The notes below the pieces were generated by a model. The model was given only the letters and a program-made list of their open reading frames with translations, was not told the origin of the DNA and did not search any database. Below, piece by piece: positions 19,576-29,267 of a stretch of DNA of 64,000 nucleotides; the first letter of the stretch is position 1; each line of letters starts with the position of its first letter. Position numbers and translations under genes: made by a program. This DNA is from Ardenticatenaceae bacterium (lineage in GTDB: Bacteria; Chloroflexota; Anaerolineae; Promineifilales; Promineifilaceae). The stretch spans positions 1 through 64,000 of the forward strand of contig JACKBV010000006.1 of NCBI GenBank assembly GCA_020634315.1, read 5' to 3'.

Positions 19576-20640
19576 TCAGGCCAGCGATCCCGTCCACATC
19601 CACAAGACGTAGGCGGCATACAACAGCAACAGCACAGCTCCCTCGCGGCGGCTGAGCTGCTGCCCGGTGGAAAGAAAGACAAACAAGACCACCACGGTAC
19701 TCAAGAGCACCATCGTCGAGGATGTGAGATCGGCCGTGCCGACAGCGATGGGACCGCCTTGAAAAATCAAGATGAGCAGCCAGGGCAGCCCCAGCCCGAT
19801 GCTGATGTCGAAAATATTGGAGCCAACGGCATTGGAGATTGCCATTTCTCCCTTGCCATCACGAGCGACAAAAACAGATGCCAATAAATCTGGCACGGAG
19901 GAGCCGCCGGCGAGGATTGTGAGCGCCACGAGAATGGGGGGGACGCCAATGGCTCCGGCAAAGGCGATGGCATTTTCTAGCAGCAGCCAACTAATGCCGA
20001 TGATGAGCAAGATGGAGACGAAAAAGGCACGGCCGTATTGCTGGCGTGGTTCCCCGGTCAAAAAAGCGCACAAAACGCGCGACCTGCGTTGTCACCTGGT
20101 AATAAATGCCTTTTGTCTTCTTCCTGAATCTCCGTTTCCAAGACATCGACAATATCCATTTCCCCATCGGGCGGATGAGCAGGTGCCATTGATACAAGAC
20201 GTAAATGTAGGCGGCGTAAAGGCCAAGGAACATCAATGTTTTCTAGCAAGGTGATTTGCCCATCCTGAAAGGTGAACAGCAGCAAGCCAATGCTGATGCT
20301 GTAAATGAGGCAATCACGCACGACAACCTGCCAGGTTACTTTTGCTGGCCTCGTCAATGCTGGCTCCGGTAATGACGGAGAATGTTGAAAACGGCCGATC
20401 CGACAATGCTGCCGACGCCAACATCGCTGTGTGCGCCGCCATCTTGCACCAAGGCCAGAAGGGCAATCGACAACCTGGGCATAGATGATCCCATCGCTAT
20501 ACGAAGCCCCGGGCAACGTTGCTGGGGAGTTTCCATTTGCGGGCGATTTCATCCAGGCTTTCGATAAAAAATTCGTCGGTGATGATGGAAAGGAAGTAAA
20601 TCGAGAGAACAATGATGCCTCAGATTAATGACAGCGCTCA
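19576..20640 (-). pseudogene. Na+/Ca2+ exchanger (CaCA family), decayed
   Basis: Remnant of a cation/calcium antiporter. The C-terminal half (19576-20073) is intact: several membrane helices plus the alpha-2 repeat ALTILAGGSSVPDLLASVFV and NAVGSNIFDISIG, which form the ion site in this family. The N-terminal half is scattered over frames between 20058 and 20640. Pieces such as SIITDEFFIESLDEIA, VGVGSIVGSAVFNIL and the linker FLGLYAAYIYVLYQW can still be read. At least three frame breaks lie between 20090 and 20600, so it is likely truly inactive. No start can be fixed. Confidence 0.72.
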
Positions 20641-20698
20641 AGGCGATCTCCTTGTGGGTAAATTTGACGAATTGTACCGGGAATTGGGGGAAGCGAAA

Positions 20699-20726
20699 AA
20701 GGCCAACACAGTTTTGTGTTGGCCTT
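20699..20726 (-). terminator. Intrinsic terminator after the macroglobulin gene
   Basis: Stem AAGGCCAACAC / GTGTTGGCCTT (11 bp) with a 6-nt loop. Read on the minus strand it is followed by a run of T (the A tract at 20696-20700), so it serves the macroglobulin gene. Confidence 0.75.
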
Positions 20727-20753
20727 GCGGAGGAGGCAACATGCGTGGTACGC

Positions 20754-20802
20754 CGTAGGTCGGATTGCTAATCCGACGGTCGGATTAACAATCCGACCTA
20801 CG
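20754..20802. repeat. Double-hairpin repeat CGTAGGTCGGATT, copy 1
   Basis: A 49-bp element with outer arms CGTAGGTCGGATT / AATCCGACCTACG and two inner hairpins (GTCGGATTGCTAATCCGAC and GTCGGATTAACAATCCGAC). A second copy at 36975-37023 is present in the opposite orientation. Confidence 0.85.
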
Positions 20803-20871
20803 AAGGAGATTTGGGGTGAGTTGAACCCAATCCCTTATGCCCAAAAAACCAGCCTCCCGGCGTTGACGCGG

Positions 20872-23800
20872 TTATTCGTTGGCGGCAACGGCCGTTAACA
20901 CGGCCTCCATTCCCGCCAGATTCACTTCCCAGTCCGGGGTTTCGTAGTCGGCCAACAGAGACGCGATGGCCGGGATGCCCTGGCTGTCCAGCCAATCGGT
21001 GATGTCGCCGGTGACGGTGCTCAGGCTGATGATGCCCGCTTCGTAACCGGCCGCATCCGCATAGACCTGTGCCAATTCTTCGGAAACGGAGACGCCATCA
21101 CAAACGCCGGGCACGGCGATTTGCCCTTTGGCCTCAAAGACGACAACCGCCGCCGGTTCGATTTTCAGAATAAAATCGCGCAGGGCGACCGTTTCTGGTT
21201 CCGAGAAAGCGGCCGTGCCGCCGCTGATGGCCTGGTCGCGCCAGACTGCTTCGGCGCTCCAGTTGCAGCCCCAGTTGCGGTTGAGGTCGACGCCATTGCC
21301 GTTGAAACGGCCGTTTACACTTTCCACATCGCCGCCGACGCTGTCCGGGTTAATGTTGGCGATGACGTAAAGGGAGACATTGGCGGGCAAGGCGTCGCTG
21401 CCCTGCGCAAAATAGGCAATGGCTTGTTCGGCAATATCGACAGTAGACGGGGCAAACCCGGCGTGCATGCCACCGATGAAGAGAACGGCCGTTTCCCCCG
21501 TCCCAATACGCGTTGCCACAATGTCGCTGCCATTTGCCGAAGTGCCGATGATGGTTGTGTCGAACGCGGCTGTGTCCGTCGCTGCCTCATCGGACGACGG
21601 CTCGTCAGCGGCTGGCTCGTCGGGCGCGGCTTCTTCGCTGGTTGTCGGCGGTTCGGTGGGTGGCAGCGTGCCCTGCGGATGAACCGTGAAGATCATGCCT
21701 GCGCCACGGCCGTATACTTCAGGGAAGTAAAACTCCTGGCCGGTTGGTGGAATGGTGCGGAATTCGCCCAATGTGCTGGCGCGTACCAGATAAACGTACT
21801 CATACGTCCCGGCCGGCAAGTAGTTGGCCGAGATGACCACTTTCTCGTCGCGCAGTTCCACATGGTCGAAATACCACCAGCCATAGCCGCGCGTCCAGAA
21901 CTCGTCTGCTTCGTACCGTTCCGGCGCCCCTTCTTGTTGACTGGTGAGCAGCGATGTATCCACCGCTTCCAGCCCGGCGGGCAGGAAATCTTCGATCAGG
22001 GCATAGTGCAGCGTATTGGGCACGACAATGGTCAGCCGCGCCAGGAAAGTGTCGCCCAGTTCCGCTTCTGTAATCGGCGTGGTGCGGTCGTTGGGGTCAT
22101 AGTAGCTGCGCGACAGGATGATGCCCTTATCCAGCGGGCGCAGTTCTTCCACCGGCAAGTAGATGTTCATGTGTGCCGTGTAGTAGAGATTGCCGGGGCC
22201 GTCGGTGCGTCCCATTGCCAGCCGATTCAGGTCGGTGGTGAGCAGGGTGGTGATGTCTTGTTGCAGGGTGACGGTGTCGCGCACTGTGGCGGCGGTAACG
22301 TCGGCTGTTGTCAACAAGGTGCCATTGAAGGCGACTTCGTACTGATAATCGGGCTGTAATTCGTCGGAGACGACAATCCAGTCGATGAGGGAGATGAGTG
22401 TCCAGGCGGTTTCCTGGGTGGTGGCCCAACGGCCGTTTACCCGATTGTCCATCAGCCAGCGCACCGCATTGGCAACCAACGGGCTGTCCGGCTGCAATTT
22501 GATCATCGTGTCCAGAATAATGGCTGTCGTGCGTGTGTCTGACCCCCAGTTCCAATAGTCGCGCGAAGCCTCTTCCCAATGCACGCCGCTGGCGGAGAAG
22601 ATGGCGGTGGTGATGAAGTCGGCGGCCAATGTTTCCAGGCGCGGGTCGCCGCTGTCCATGAGATAGATGGCTTGTGCCAGATAGCCGCGTGCGAACAAAT
22701 CCAGCCCTTCGCGGTTGCTGTAAAGCTGATCCATTTCTGCCGCATTGGGTTCACCGGCGCGGGCGAGGACGTAAACAAGGTATGCCTGGCGGTTGAATTT
22801 GTAACGGCCGTTTAAGCTATCCACAGTTGGCAAATTTGTCTGCAAATAGCGGATGCCACTGTTGAGCACCTGCGCACGCACATCATAACCGGCGTCGCGT
22901 GCTTCCAACAACGCCTGCACCACATAAGCCGTGACGAGCGTGTTGCTTTCACGCCCATCCCACCAGGGCCAGCCTCCATCCGAACGCTGCCGACTATACA
23001 GCTTTTGCAGAGCGATATTCACCTGTTCTTGCAGATTTTGCTCCAGGTCGGGGTCGCTCATGCCTGCCGCTTTCAGGGCGCTGGTCGTCAGCACATTAGG
23101 CAGGAATTTGGAGACGACTTGCTCCGTGCATTCGTAGGTGTAATGTTCCAGATAATCGAGGCCATCGGTCATGGCGGCAACCAATGAGGGAGCCAATTCG
23201 ATGGTCAAATTGCCCTGGCTGGGTGTGTAACCGGGCAAAATAGGCAGGGCGATGGATTCCACCACCGCGCCACCTGCGGTGAGTTGGCCGGATGTGCCCA
23301 CCGTTTCCGGCACTTCATATTTGTAAACGGGGATGCCTTGTCCTTCTAGCGTGCCCAGTGTGGGACGGCTGGCGTCGCTGTATTCGCCCGCATTGACGCT
23401 GAAAACAAAGTCCACGCGTGTCACATCCTCGACGAGGACGTTCCAGTAAACGACGGCCTGTTGTTTGGGGGGAATGGTCACGCTTTGTGTGTCGGGGCTG
23501 TGCAAGATGACGCCCTCGGCTTGCAGGGTGACGTTGGCTTCGAGTGGTTGGTCGGTGTTATTGTGAACGGCCGTTCCCACTTGCGCCTGATCGCCCACCA
23601 CAAAGAAACGGGGCGTGACCGGACTAACCAGCACCGGCTTCGTGCTTTGGATGTCCTTTGTCGCCTGTCCCACCAGCGTATCCTGCGTGACGGCACGCGC
23701 ATCCATGCGCCAGGTCGTCAGGTTATCCGGCAGCGTCACGGAGATGGTCGCTTCGCCATCCGGGCCAGTGTTGACCTGTCCTTCCCAATACGCCGTATCC

Positions 23801-26800
23801 GGGAAATTTTCGCGAATAGCCATCACGCCATAATCGCCGCCGCCGCCGCCGCCGCCCTTAATCTGGTCTTCCAACTCCTGGTTAAAGGCATCCATATTGC
23901 GCGTCAGCAGCAGCGCCGTGTTTACACTCAGCCAGCGCTGCGAGTAGAAGAAGTCGAGGATGTTTTGGCTGTTGGGCGCAGCAATCGAGAGCGCCGCCAG
24001 GTCAGCCAAGGCCAGCGACACTTCCGCTTCGACCGGGCTGCCTGTGTAATCATAGACGCGAATGGTGTACTCGACTGTATCCCCTGGCCCAACGATTTCA
24101 CGGTCAGGGGTGATGTCAATCGTCAATTCCTGCTCTTCGCGTTCGACGGTGAACTGCGCCATGCCAACTTTGAAATCGGGCGCGGGGTTGGTTTCGTCTA
24201 CCCCTTTCATCACCATGACACTGATAAAGACGTTGGGCGCCATGTCGCCGGTGATGGGCAGGCGGTAGATGGTGGAATTTGTCGTCAGTTGGATGGTTTC
24301 GTACTGCTTGATGTGGCCGCGTTCGACGGTGACAAGCGCGGTGGTTTCACCCTGGAACGGGGAGGCGATCAGGATTTCGGCCGTGTCGCCCGGTTTGTAG
24401 CTGTCGGCATCGGCGATGAGGTCAAAGCTGTGGTCGTTGCCACGTCGCCAGGAGACGTAATTGCCGCCGCTGGCCCAAAAGTAGGTGGAGGCGGTGGCAT
24501 CGTTGCCGTCGCTGTCGCGCAGGCGAGCATAGGCACGGAAGACGCCGCCGTTGGGTGGGGTGAAGGGGACGCTGGTACGGCCGTTTCCATCTGTCGTCAC
24601 CGTTAAGTCCGTGATAGGAATTTCTTCCACACTGCTGCGCCAGATAACATCGCCATTTTCATTTTCTTCCTGCACGCTGTACCAGCGCCGCTCAACGATA
24701 GAAACAGAGATTTCTTGGTTGGCGATTGGCGTTCCGTACCAATCGAGAGCTGCCAGGTCAAAATTCATCTCGTCACCGGCGCTGCCAACATAGCGGTCGG
24801 CGCGGATGCCGGGGTAGACAAGGCTGCGATGGACAGTGACAGTGGAACGGCCGCTTACCTGATTGCTGGCAACGTCCGTCACCGTCGCTTCAATGGTGAA
24901 ATTTTGACTGCTGCTGTTATTGCTCAAGTCGGCGGGAATGGTGATGGTCAGTTGGCCGCGACTATCCGTTTGCCCTGTGCCAGAGGCGATTAAATCACCA
25001 TAGTAGCTGTCGTAACCGCCGTAATAGTAATAATCATAGTAGTAGCCTGTGTCACGTTCCAAACTGTTAAAGCTGTAGCGGGCAAAATTGCCGCCAGGGC
25101 TAAATGTAAAGTCGTTGCTGCGCACAACCCAATCCACATTGCCATTAACCACTGCTCCACCGGAAAAGAAGGTCGCATCAATGGTGACATCAATCGTGTC
25201 ACCGGCCACGACATCTTCCTTATCTGTGGTCACGTTCACCTGGAAGGTGGGTTTGCGGTATTCGGCCACATCAAAGTAGCCGCCGCCGATGTCCTGGGTG
25301 CCGACGGTAACATTGATGAAATAGCTGCCTAAGGTTGCCTCGCTATCCAATTCCAATTGGCCGGTAAAGGAGCCAAATTCAGAAAGGGATAAGGTTTTTT
25401 GGTAAACCGTGCCCTGGTAGGAGCGAATGGTGACATGTACTTCGTTGTTTGTGGGCAGACTGTAGTTCAAGTCATCGTTCGTGCGGACGATTCCCTTGAA
25501 AGAGACGACCTGGTCGGGGCGATAGATGGGGCGGTCGGTGTAGACGTAGGCCGTTGGTTCGTTGGGGCGCAGATAGTAATCCGTGCTGATGCCGAAATCA
25601 TATGGATTGATGCCATCATTCCAGCCGCTAATGGCAACGCCATAAACACCGTCGGCGTCGGTGATGGCATAATAGCGGCTGTCGTAGTTGGTGCTCAAAT
25701 TGAGATTATCCCAATAAATGAGACCATCCTCGTTTGTGGTGCCATCTACAATCGGGTCAAGGTTGCGGTCGTAAAGCGTGATCGGCACATCGGCAACCGG
25801 TGCGCCACTTTCCAGATCGGTGAGCCAGACCAGGGCTTCGGTCGCTGTTGTTTTCAAGGTGAGGTTGGCGGTGGCGACAACAAGCGGCTGCGCTTGCAGG
25901 TGAATGGCATCATGTTTGACCTGCGGCGAATCAAAGGTTATGAAGTAAAGCCCCGGTTCAAGCGATTCGCCATTTTCGGAGAGCATATCGAAACGCTTGT
26001 AGCCGGTGTCGTTGAGAGCGGCTGAAACAGGGACGCTTTGTCCCCAAACCAGTTGGGTGTCGGGCGGGACGTAGTTGACATCAACCAGACCACCATGAAG
26101 CAGGCTGTTGAACTGCTCTGTGTTGAGTTGGTAAAGGCTCACATCGAGACGGTTCACATTGCGGTATGTGATCCAGGCGGCGGTGGAGCCATTTTGACGG
26201 TAGACGCCGAGGCGACCGGGGAAGTTAAAGTAGGCAAGCGGCGCATAAGCGGCCGTGGTGAACTGGATGGTTTGCCCTTCGGTGATGGCATTGCCGTAAA
26301 TGTCGGTCATGCCGGGCAGGATTTGCACGGTGTAGCTGGTGGAAGGCCGGAGGCCGTAGAAGCGGTAGCTCCAATCCCATTGGCTGTAGGTGCCGTCATC
26401 CTCGATGGGCGGGTTGAAGATGACCTTGTCCTTGATGCTGTTCAGGCTCATGGGCGATGTGAATTGGATGCGGAAGGAGCTGTAAAAGCTGGTTTGCGTG
26501 GTGCCGTCTTCCGGCTCGGTGAAGTAGATTTGCGGCTCTAAATAGGTTTTGGTGCGCCAGGTGATGCCGCTGCGTAATGTGCCACCGGTGGCGGATTGGG
26601 CGCTGTTGCTGAGGGTGAAGTTGTACCATGTGCCCAGTTGCAGCAGGTCGGAGGGGGTGAGGGTGAGGGTGGTGTAGGTGTCGTCCCAACTGAAGGTGTA
26701 GGGTGGGGTGATGCCGTCGTCGGTGGTGAAGGTAACGGCCGTTTCCGCACTTTCCGGGTCCATTGGCTGTGTAAAAACAACCTCAATTGGTTGGTCGAGG

Positions 26801-27732
26801 GGCAGATATTTGTAATCGTTGCTCGGACGGCTGGTGAGGTCGGGCAGGTTCAAATAGCGGTAAGTGGGGGCGGTGGTGGTGAACTGCCAGGCGTAATCGC
26901 TTGCCATGAGCGCACCGGTGGCGCTGATTTCGTTGACAATGGCGGCGTTGACTTGTGCTGTGTAGCTTGTGCTGCCCATGAGCGCCTGGTCGGGGCGGAA
27001 AATGTAAACGGAGGTGTTGATCCATTCGCCGCTTCCAGTGATCGGTGGATCGAAGGTGAGCATGTCGTCGGGAAAGGTGAGGACGGCGTCCGGGTTTTGT
27101 AGCCCTTCCTGGTTGACTTGCAGGGGGATGACCGGGCGATTGAAGATGACGGTGACGGCGGAGTCGATGGCGACTTCGTTGACGTCGGCGGCGGGGGAGA
27201 CCTGGCTGACGCTGAGGTCGCCGATGGTGTAGAAGGTGAGGGTGAGGCCTTCAAGGAGAGATTGCCCGTCAGCGGAAACGGCCGTTTCCGCTAACACGGC
27301 CTGGTAACTGCTGCCCGACTTGAGGCGTGCATTGGGTTTGAATTGCAAGATGCGCGGCTGCGGCCAGCTAATTTCACCGGCAATGGGCTGTCCATCAGCG
27401 TCCAGCACCTGGAGGGCGTTTGCTGTCGCCGTTTCATCCATTGGCTGGTCGAAGTAAATCTCGAAACTGCCGTCTGGCGCTGTTTCTTCTCCAATGGCTG
27501 GATTTTGCCCGATGATGGATGGGGCCAGGGGGGTGCTGTCGTCTAGTGTGACGATGCCGAGGCCGGTGGGGGTGGGGGAGGCTGGTGGCGGCGGTGTGTC
27601 GGTTGGTTGTGCGGCAACGGCCGTTGCTGTGGGCAATGTTGGCGTTGGTGTGGCTTCTTCTTCGCGGCAGGAAACGGCCGTTACCAACAAAAATACAAAT
27701 AAAAGGAGGAAGACCGCTCGTTTAGGGGACAT
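20872..27732 (-). CDS. Alpha-2-macroglobulin family lipoprotein with C-terminal M14-like domain
   Basis: A 2286-residue surface protease inhibitor of the bacterial alpha-2-macroglobulin type, about 600 residues longer than usual. MSPKRAVFLLLFVFLLVTAVSC is a lipoprotein signal with Cys22. A T/P-rich linker, tandem MG/Ig-like beta domains and a bait-like region follow. The thioester motif YECTEQVVSK has Cys1535 and Gln1538 intact, in an alpha-helical domain. Thioester proteins of this class trap proteases covalently. After an acidic linker (about 2010-2050), the last 230 residues resemble M14 carboxypeptidases (GGMHAGFAPS, NINPDSV, NGNGVDLNRNW, ADYETPDW). The H-x-x-E zinc pair is H2090...F2093, and the third His region reads VFEAKGQ. 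The domain is therefore probably a non-catalytic peptide binder. The start has AGGAGA upstream. No pbpC neighbour was found. Confidence 0.9.
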   Translation of the reverse strand: MSPKRAVFLLLFVFLLVTAVSCREEEATPTPTLPTATAVAAQPTDTPPPPASPTPTGLGIVTLDDSTPLAPSIIGQNPAIGEETAPDGSFEIYFDQPMDETATANALQVLDADGQPIAGEISWPQPRILQFKPNARLKSGSSYQAVLAETAVSADGQSLLEGLTLTFYTIGDLSVSQVSPAADVNEVAIDSAVTVIFNRPVIPLQVNQEGLQNPDAVLTFPDDMLTFDPPITGSGEWINTSVYIFRPDQALMGSTSYTAQVNAAIVNEISATGALMASDYAWQFTTTAPTYRYLNLPDLTSRPSNDYKYLPLDQPIEVVFTQPMDPESAETAVTFTTDDGITPPYTFSWDDTYTTLTLTPSDLLQLGTWYNFTLSNSAQSATGGTLRSGITWRTKTYLEPQIYFTEPEDGTTQTSFYSSFRIQFTSPMSLNSIKDKVIFNPPIEDDGTYSQWDWSYRFYGLRPSTSYTVQILPGMTDIYGNAITEGQTIQFTTAAYAPLAYFNFPGRLGVYRQNGSTAAWITYRNVNRLDVSLYQLNTEQFNSLLHGGLVDVNYVPPDTQLVWGQSVPVSAALNDTGYKRFDMLSENGESLEPGLYFITFDSPQVKHDAIHLQAQPLVVATANLTLKTTATEALVWLTDLESGAPVADVPITLYDRNLDPIVDGTTNEDGLIYWDNLNLSTNYDSRYYAITDADGVYGVAISGWNDGINPYDFGISTDYYLRPNEPTAYVYTDRPIYRPDQVVSFKGIVRTNDDLNYSLPTNNEVHVTIRSYQGTVYQKTLSLSEFGSFTGQLELDSEATLGSYFINVTVGTQDIGGGYFDVAEYRKPTFQVNVTTDKEDVVAGDTIDVTIDATFFSGGAVVNGNVDWVVRSNDFTFSPGGNFARYSFNSLERDTGYYYDYYYYGGYDSYYGDLIASGTGQTDSRGQLTITIPADLSNNSSSQNFTIEATVTDVASNQVSGRSTVTVHRSLVYPGIRADRYVGSAGDEMNFDLAALDWYGTPIANQEISVSIVERRWYSVQEENENGDVIWRSSVEEIPITDLTVTTDGNGRTSVPFTPPNGGVFRAYARLRDSDGNDATASTYFWASGGNYVSWRRGNDHSFDLIADADSYKPGDTAEILIASPFQGETTALVTVERGHIKQYETIQLTTNSTIYRLPITGDMAPNVFISVMVMKGVDETNPAPDFKVGMAQFTVEREEQELTIDITPDREIVGPGDTVEYTIRVYDYTGSPVEAEVSLALADLAALSIAAPNSQNILDFFYSQRWLSVNTALLLTRNMDAFNQELEDQIKGGGGGGGDYGVMAIRENFPDTAYWEGQVNTGPDGEATISVTLPDNLTTWRMDARAVTQDTLVGQATKDIQSTKPVLVSPVTPRFFVVGDQAQVGTAVHNNTDQPLEANVTLQAEGVILHSPDTQSVTIPPKQQAVVYWNVLVEDVTRVDFVFSVNAGEYSDASRPTLGTLEGQGIPVYKYEVPETVGTSGQLTAGGAVVESIALPILPGYTPSQGNLTIELAPSLVAAMTDGLDYLEHYTYECTEQVVSKFLPNVLTTSALKAAGMSDPDLEQNLQEQVNIALQKLYSRQRSDGGWPWWDGRESNTLVTAYVVQALLEARDAGYDVRAQVLNSGIRYLQTNLPTVDSLNGRYKFNRQAYLVYVLARAGEPNAAEMDQLYSNREGLDLFARGYLAQAIYLMDSGDPRLETLAADFITTAIFSASGVHWEEASRDYWNWGSDTRTTAIILDTMIKLQPDSPLVANAVRWLMDNRVNGRWATTQETAWTLISLIDWIVVSDELQPDYQYEVAFNGTLLTTADVTAATVRDTVTLQQDITTLLTTDLNRLAMGRTDGPGNLYYTAHMNIYLPVEELRPLDKGIILSRSYYDPNDRTTPITEAELGDTFLARLTIVVPNTLHYALIEDFLPAGLEAVDTSLLTSQQEGAPERYEADEFWTRGYGWWYFDHVELRDEKVVISANYLPAGTYEYVYLVRASTLGEFRTIPPTGQEFYFPEVYGRGAGMIFTVHPQGTLPPTEPPTTSEEAAPDEPAADEPSSDEAATDTAAFDTTIIGTSANGSDIVATRIGTGETAVLFIGGMHAGFAPSTVDIAEQAIAYFAQGSDALPANVSLYVIANINPDSVGGDVESVNGRFNGNGVDLNRNWGCNWSAEAVWRDQAISGGTAAFSEPETVALRDFILKIEPAAVVVFEAKGQIAVPGVCDGVSVSEELAQVYADAAGYEAGIISLSTVTGDITDWLDSQGIPAIASLLADYETPDWEVNLAGMEAVLTAVAANE

Positions 27733-27741
27733 AAATTACTC

Positions 27742-27835
27742 TCCTGAAAATAGCCTCCCGGAAGGTTATTCCATGAGGTGAACGCTTCGATGATAACCCG
27801 CGGGAGGTTGGTTTTCATCGCTTTTGGCGTGCGTT
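27742..27835. repeat. Intergenic palindromic repeat (CTCCCGGAGG family)
   Basis: CTGAAAATAGCCTCCCGGAA, about 35 bp, then AACCCGCGGGAGGTTGGTTT and CATCGCTTTTGGCGTGCGTT. The tail is shared with 37062-37160. The remaining spacer to 28049 shows no gene. Confidence 0.8.
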
Positions 27836-28049
27836 AACTCCTGAAAACTCCTGTAAAACAATCCACAGATGACACGAATCTTACAGATTGACTCACCGAA
27901 CCATCTGCAAACCATGCGTGATCATTGGATTCATTCATTGTCAATGACAAAGTTTATTATAGCGTAGGTTTGCCGCGAGTAATGCACGGTTGGGCGATGA
28001 CTGAACTACAGAAGGGTTCGCTCGTTATTAACTTTCGAGTTTGTCCCAA

Positions 28050-28080
28050 TCCTCCCGGAGGTTCAAACCCTCCGGGAGGA
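28050..28080. repeat. 12-bp stem hairpin TCCTCCCGGAGG
   Basis: TCCTCCCGGAGG (28050-28061) pairs perfectly with CCTCCGGGAGGA (28069-28080) around TTCAAAC. It is close in design to 18931-18961 and faces the end of the immunity-like gene. Confidence 0.8.
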
Positions 28081-28133
28081 TCATGTTGTTTACGCACGCC
28101 CCCTAGGTTTTGCCACACTCGACGTATGCTTTA

Positions 28134-28688
28134 TTAGGCGCTGTGCCGCATATTTCGACTTCGTATATTGGCGTCTATCTCATACATAATGTTTTCTAGA
28201 CGTGTTTTCCCAATTTCACGAGCAGGCATTTGCAACAAAATCTCGCGAACTTCTGAAGTGACATGTTCCACTGCCCAAATAACTTCATTATCACCAATAG
28301 AATGGTCGCCGCCTTCATTTAACTCAAGGGCCAGGGCGGCATAAGCTGCGGGGCCAACAATATGTTTTGTCTGTTGTACATCTGCCAAGGGGTGCGTGTA
28401 GGCGCTCGATGCGGCCAGCCCGGCGGCGCGAGCGGCGGCGGCAGCAGCGGGATCGCCTGCATCTCGCGCTGCGGCATACGCTGCCAGGGCAAGGGTACGC
28501 AGCTGAGCGGCTCGCTTGCCGCCACCCGCAAATATCCGAATACCCTCAATCGCGGCACGAGGCCGACGGTCCGAAGCTGCATAATTCTCATAGATTGACA
28601 GTGCCCGCTCTGCGCAATCCGCAGCCCAACTTCCCAAGGACCTGAGAGAGTCCAAACTGAGTGCAAAATATTGAGATTCATGTGCCAT
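28134..28688 (-). CDS. Putative immunity protein (Imm5-like)
   Basis: A 184-residue all-helical soluble protein matching what is annotated as a putative immunity or Imm5-like protein in many actinobacteria and Chloroflexota. Features are LSLDSLRSLGSWAADCAERA, RRPRAAIEGIRIFAGG, an alanine-rich helix (DPAAAAAARAAGLAASSAY) and HPLADVQQTKHIVGPAAY. The family is linked computationally to polymorphic-toxin immunity, but many members, including this one, have no toxin gene beside them. The start has an AAGGTG site. The region is free of the iterated palindrome. Confidence 0.7.
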   Translation of the reverse strand: MAHESQYFALSLDSLRSLGSWAADCAERALSIYENYAASDRRPRAAIEGIRIFAGGGKRAAQLRTLALAAYAAARDAGDPAAAAAARAAGLAASSAYTHPLADVQQTKHIVGPAAYAALALELNEGGDHSIGDNEVIWAVEHVTSEVREILLQMPAREIGKTRLENIMYEIDANIRSRNMRHSA

Positions 28689-28884
28689 GGTTCACCTTCA
28701 CAGATTTGAAAAACGTGTGATGTCGCAAAAAATTCTCTGGCGGGGTGCTTTGCCGTGTTCAGTATATCGCATTCGTGCCGCAATTTATTTTTAAACACCC
28801 TAATTTGCTTGCCGCTGTCTAAACTACATTTAGACCTGTATTTACCTCAATTGGGCGGCATCGCTGCAATTAACAGGGGCATGA

Positions 28885-29091
28885 TTAATCGACTGGTGGC
28901 GCTTCGTTTGTGGTGGCGTGTAACTGCCAGCATTTGCGGCAAATATGGTCGTGGCCGACTGTGTTGAGGCGCGAATGTGCCTGGCGCTGTGCCAGCCGCT
29001 TGCCACATAGCGCATACTCCGAACGGCGGCTGTGTTCGACGATGTGCCAGACATTATCACTGAGCAAGACGACAGGGTTTGGTTCGTTCAT
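28885..29091 (-). CDS. Small zinc-binding-like protein
   Basis: A 68-residue protein whose cysteines (ALCGK ... HICRKCW) and flanking histidines could bind one zinc ion. I do not recognise the family. The Cys spacing (C-x28-C-x2-C) and conserved-looking WHIVEHS start suggest a real gene, not a shadow. No convincing Shine-Dalgarno site was seen. It stands alone, divergent from the branching-enzyme gene. Confidence 0.45.
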   Translation of the reverse strand: MNEPNPVVLLSDNVWHIVEHSRRSEYALCGKRLAQRQAHSRLNTVGHDHICRKCWQLHATTNEAPPVD

Positions 29092-29267
29092 GGTGCAATT
29101 TTGAAAGGGGTGGCCTGCTTTGTCAACTGTGATTGTTTGCCTTCTGTTAACGTGTTTCTAACATAACCTTCATATGCTGCGGCGCTGTTTATGCCATAAT
29201 GTGCGGCGGCAGGGGCGTAAGCCACGATGCGCAAGCGGGCTTCTCCCTTCCGCCGCTGGTAAAGCTT

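Noticed and set aside
21121..22359. A 412-codon plus-strand ORF inside the macroglobulin gene
   Set aside because: It is antisense to a large gene with clear domains, rich in G/R/A/V from codon bias, and has no family resemblance or ribosome site.
23461..24606. A 381-codon plus-strand ORF
   Set aside because: Shadow of the macroglobulin gene, as above.
28050..28080. tRNA T-arm-like GGTTCAAACC
   Set aside because: The hairpin is a simple perfect stem; no acceptor, D or anticodon arms can be placed around it.
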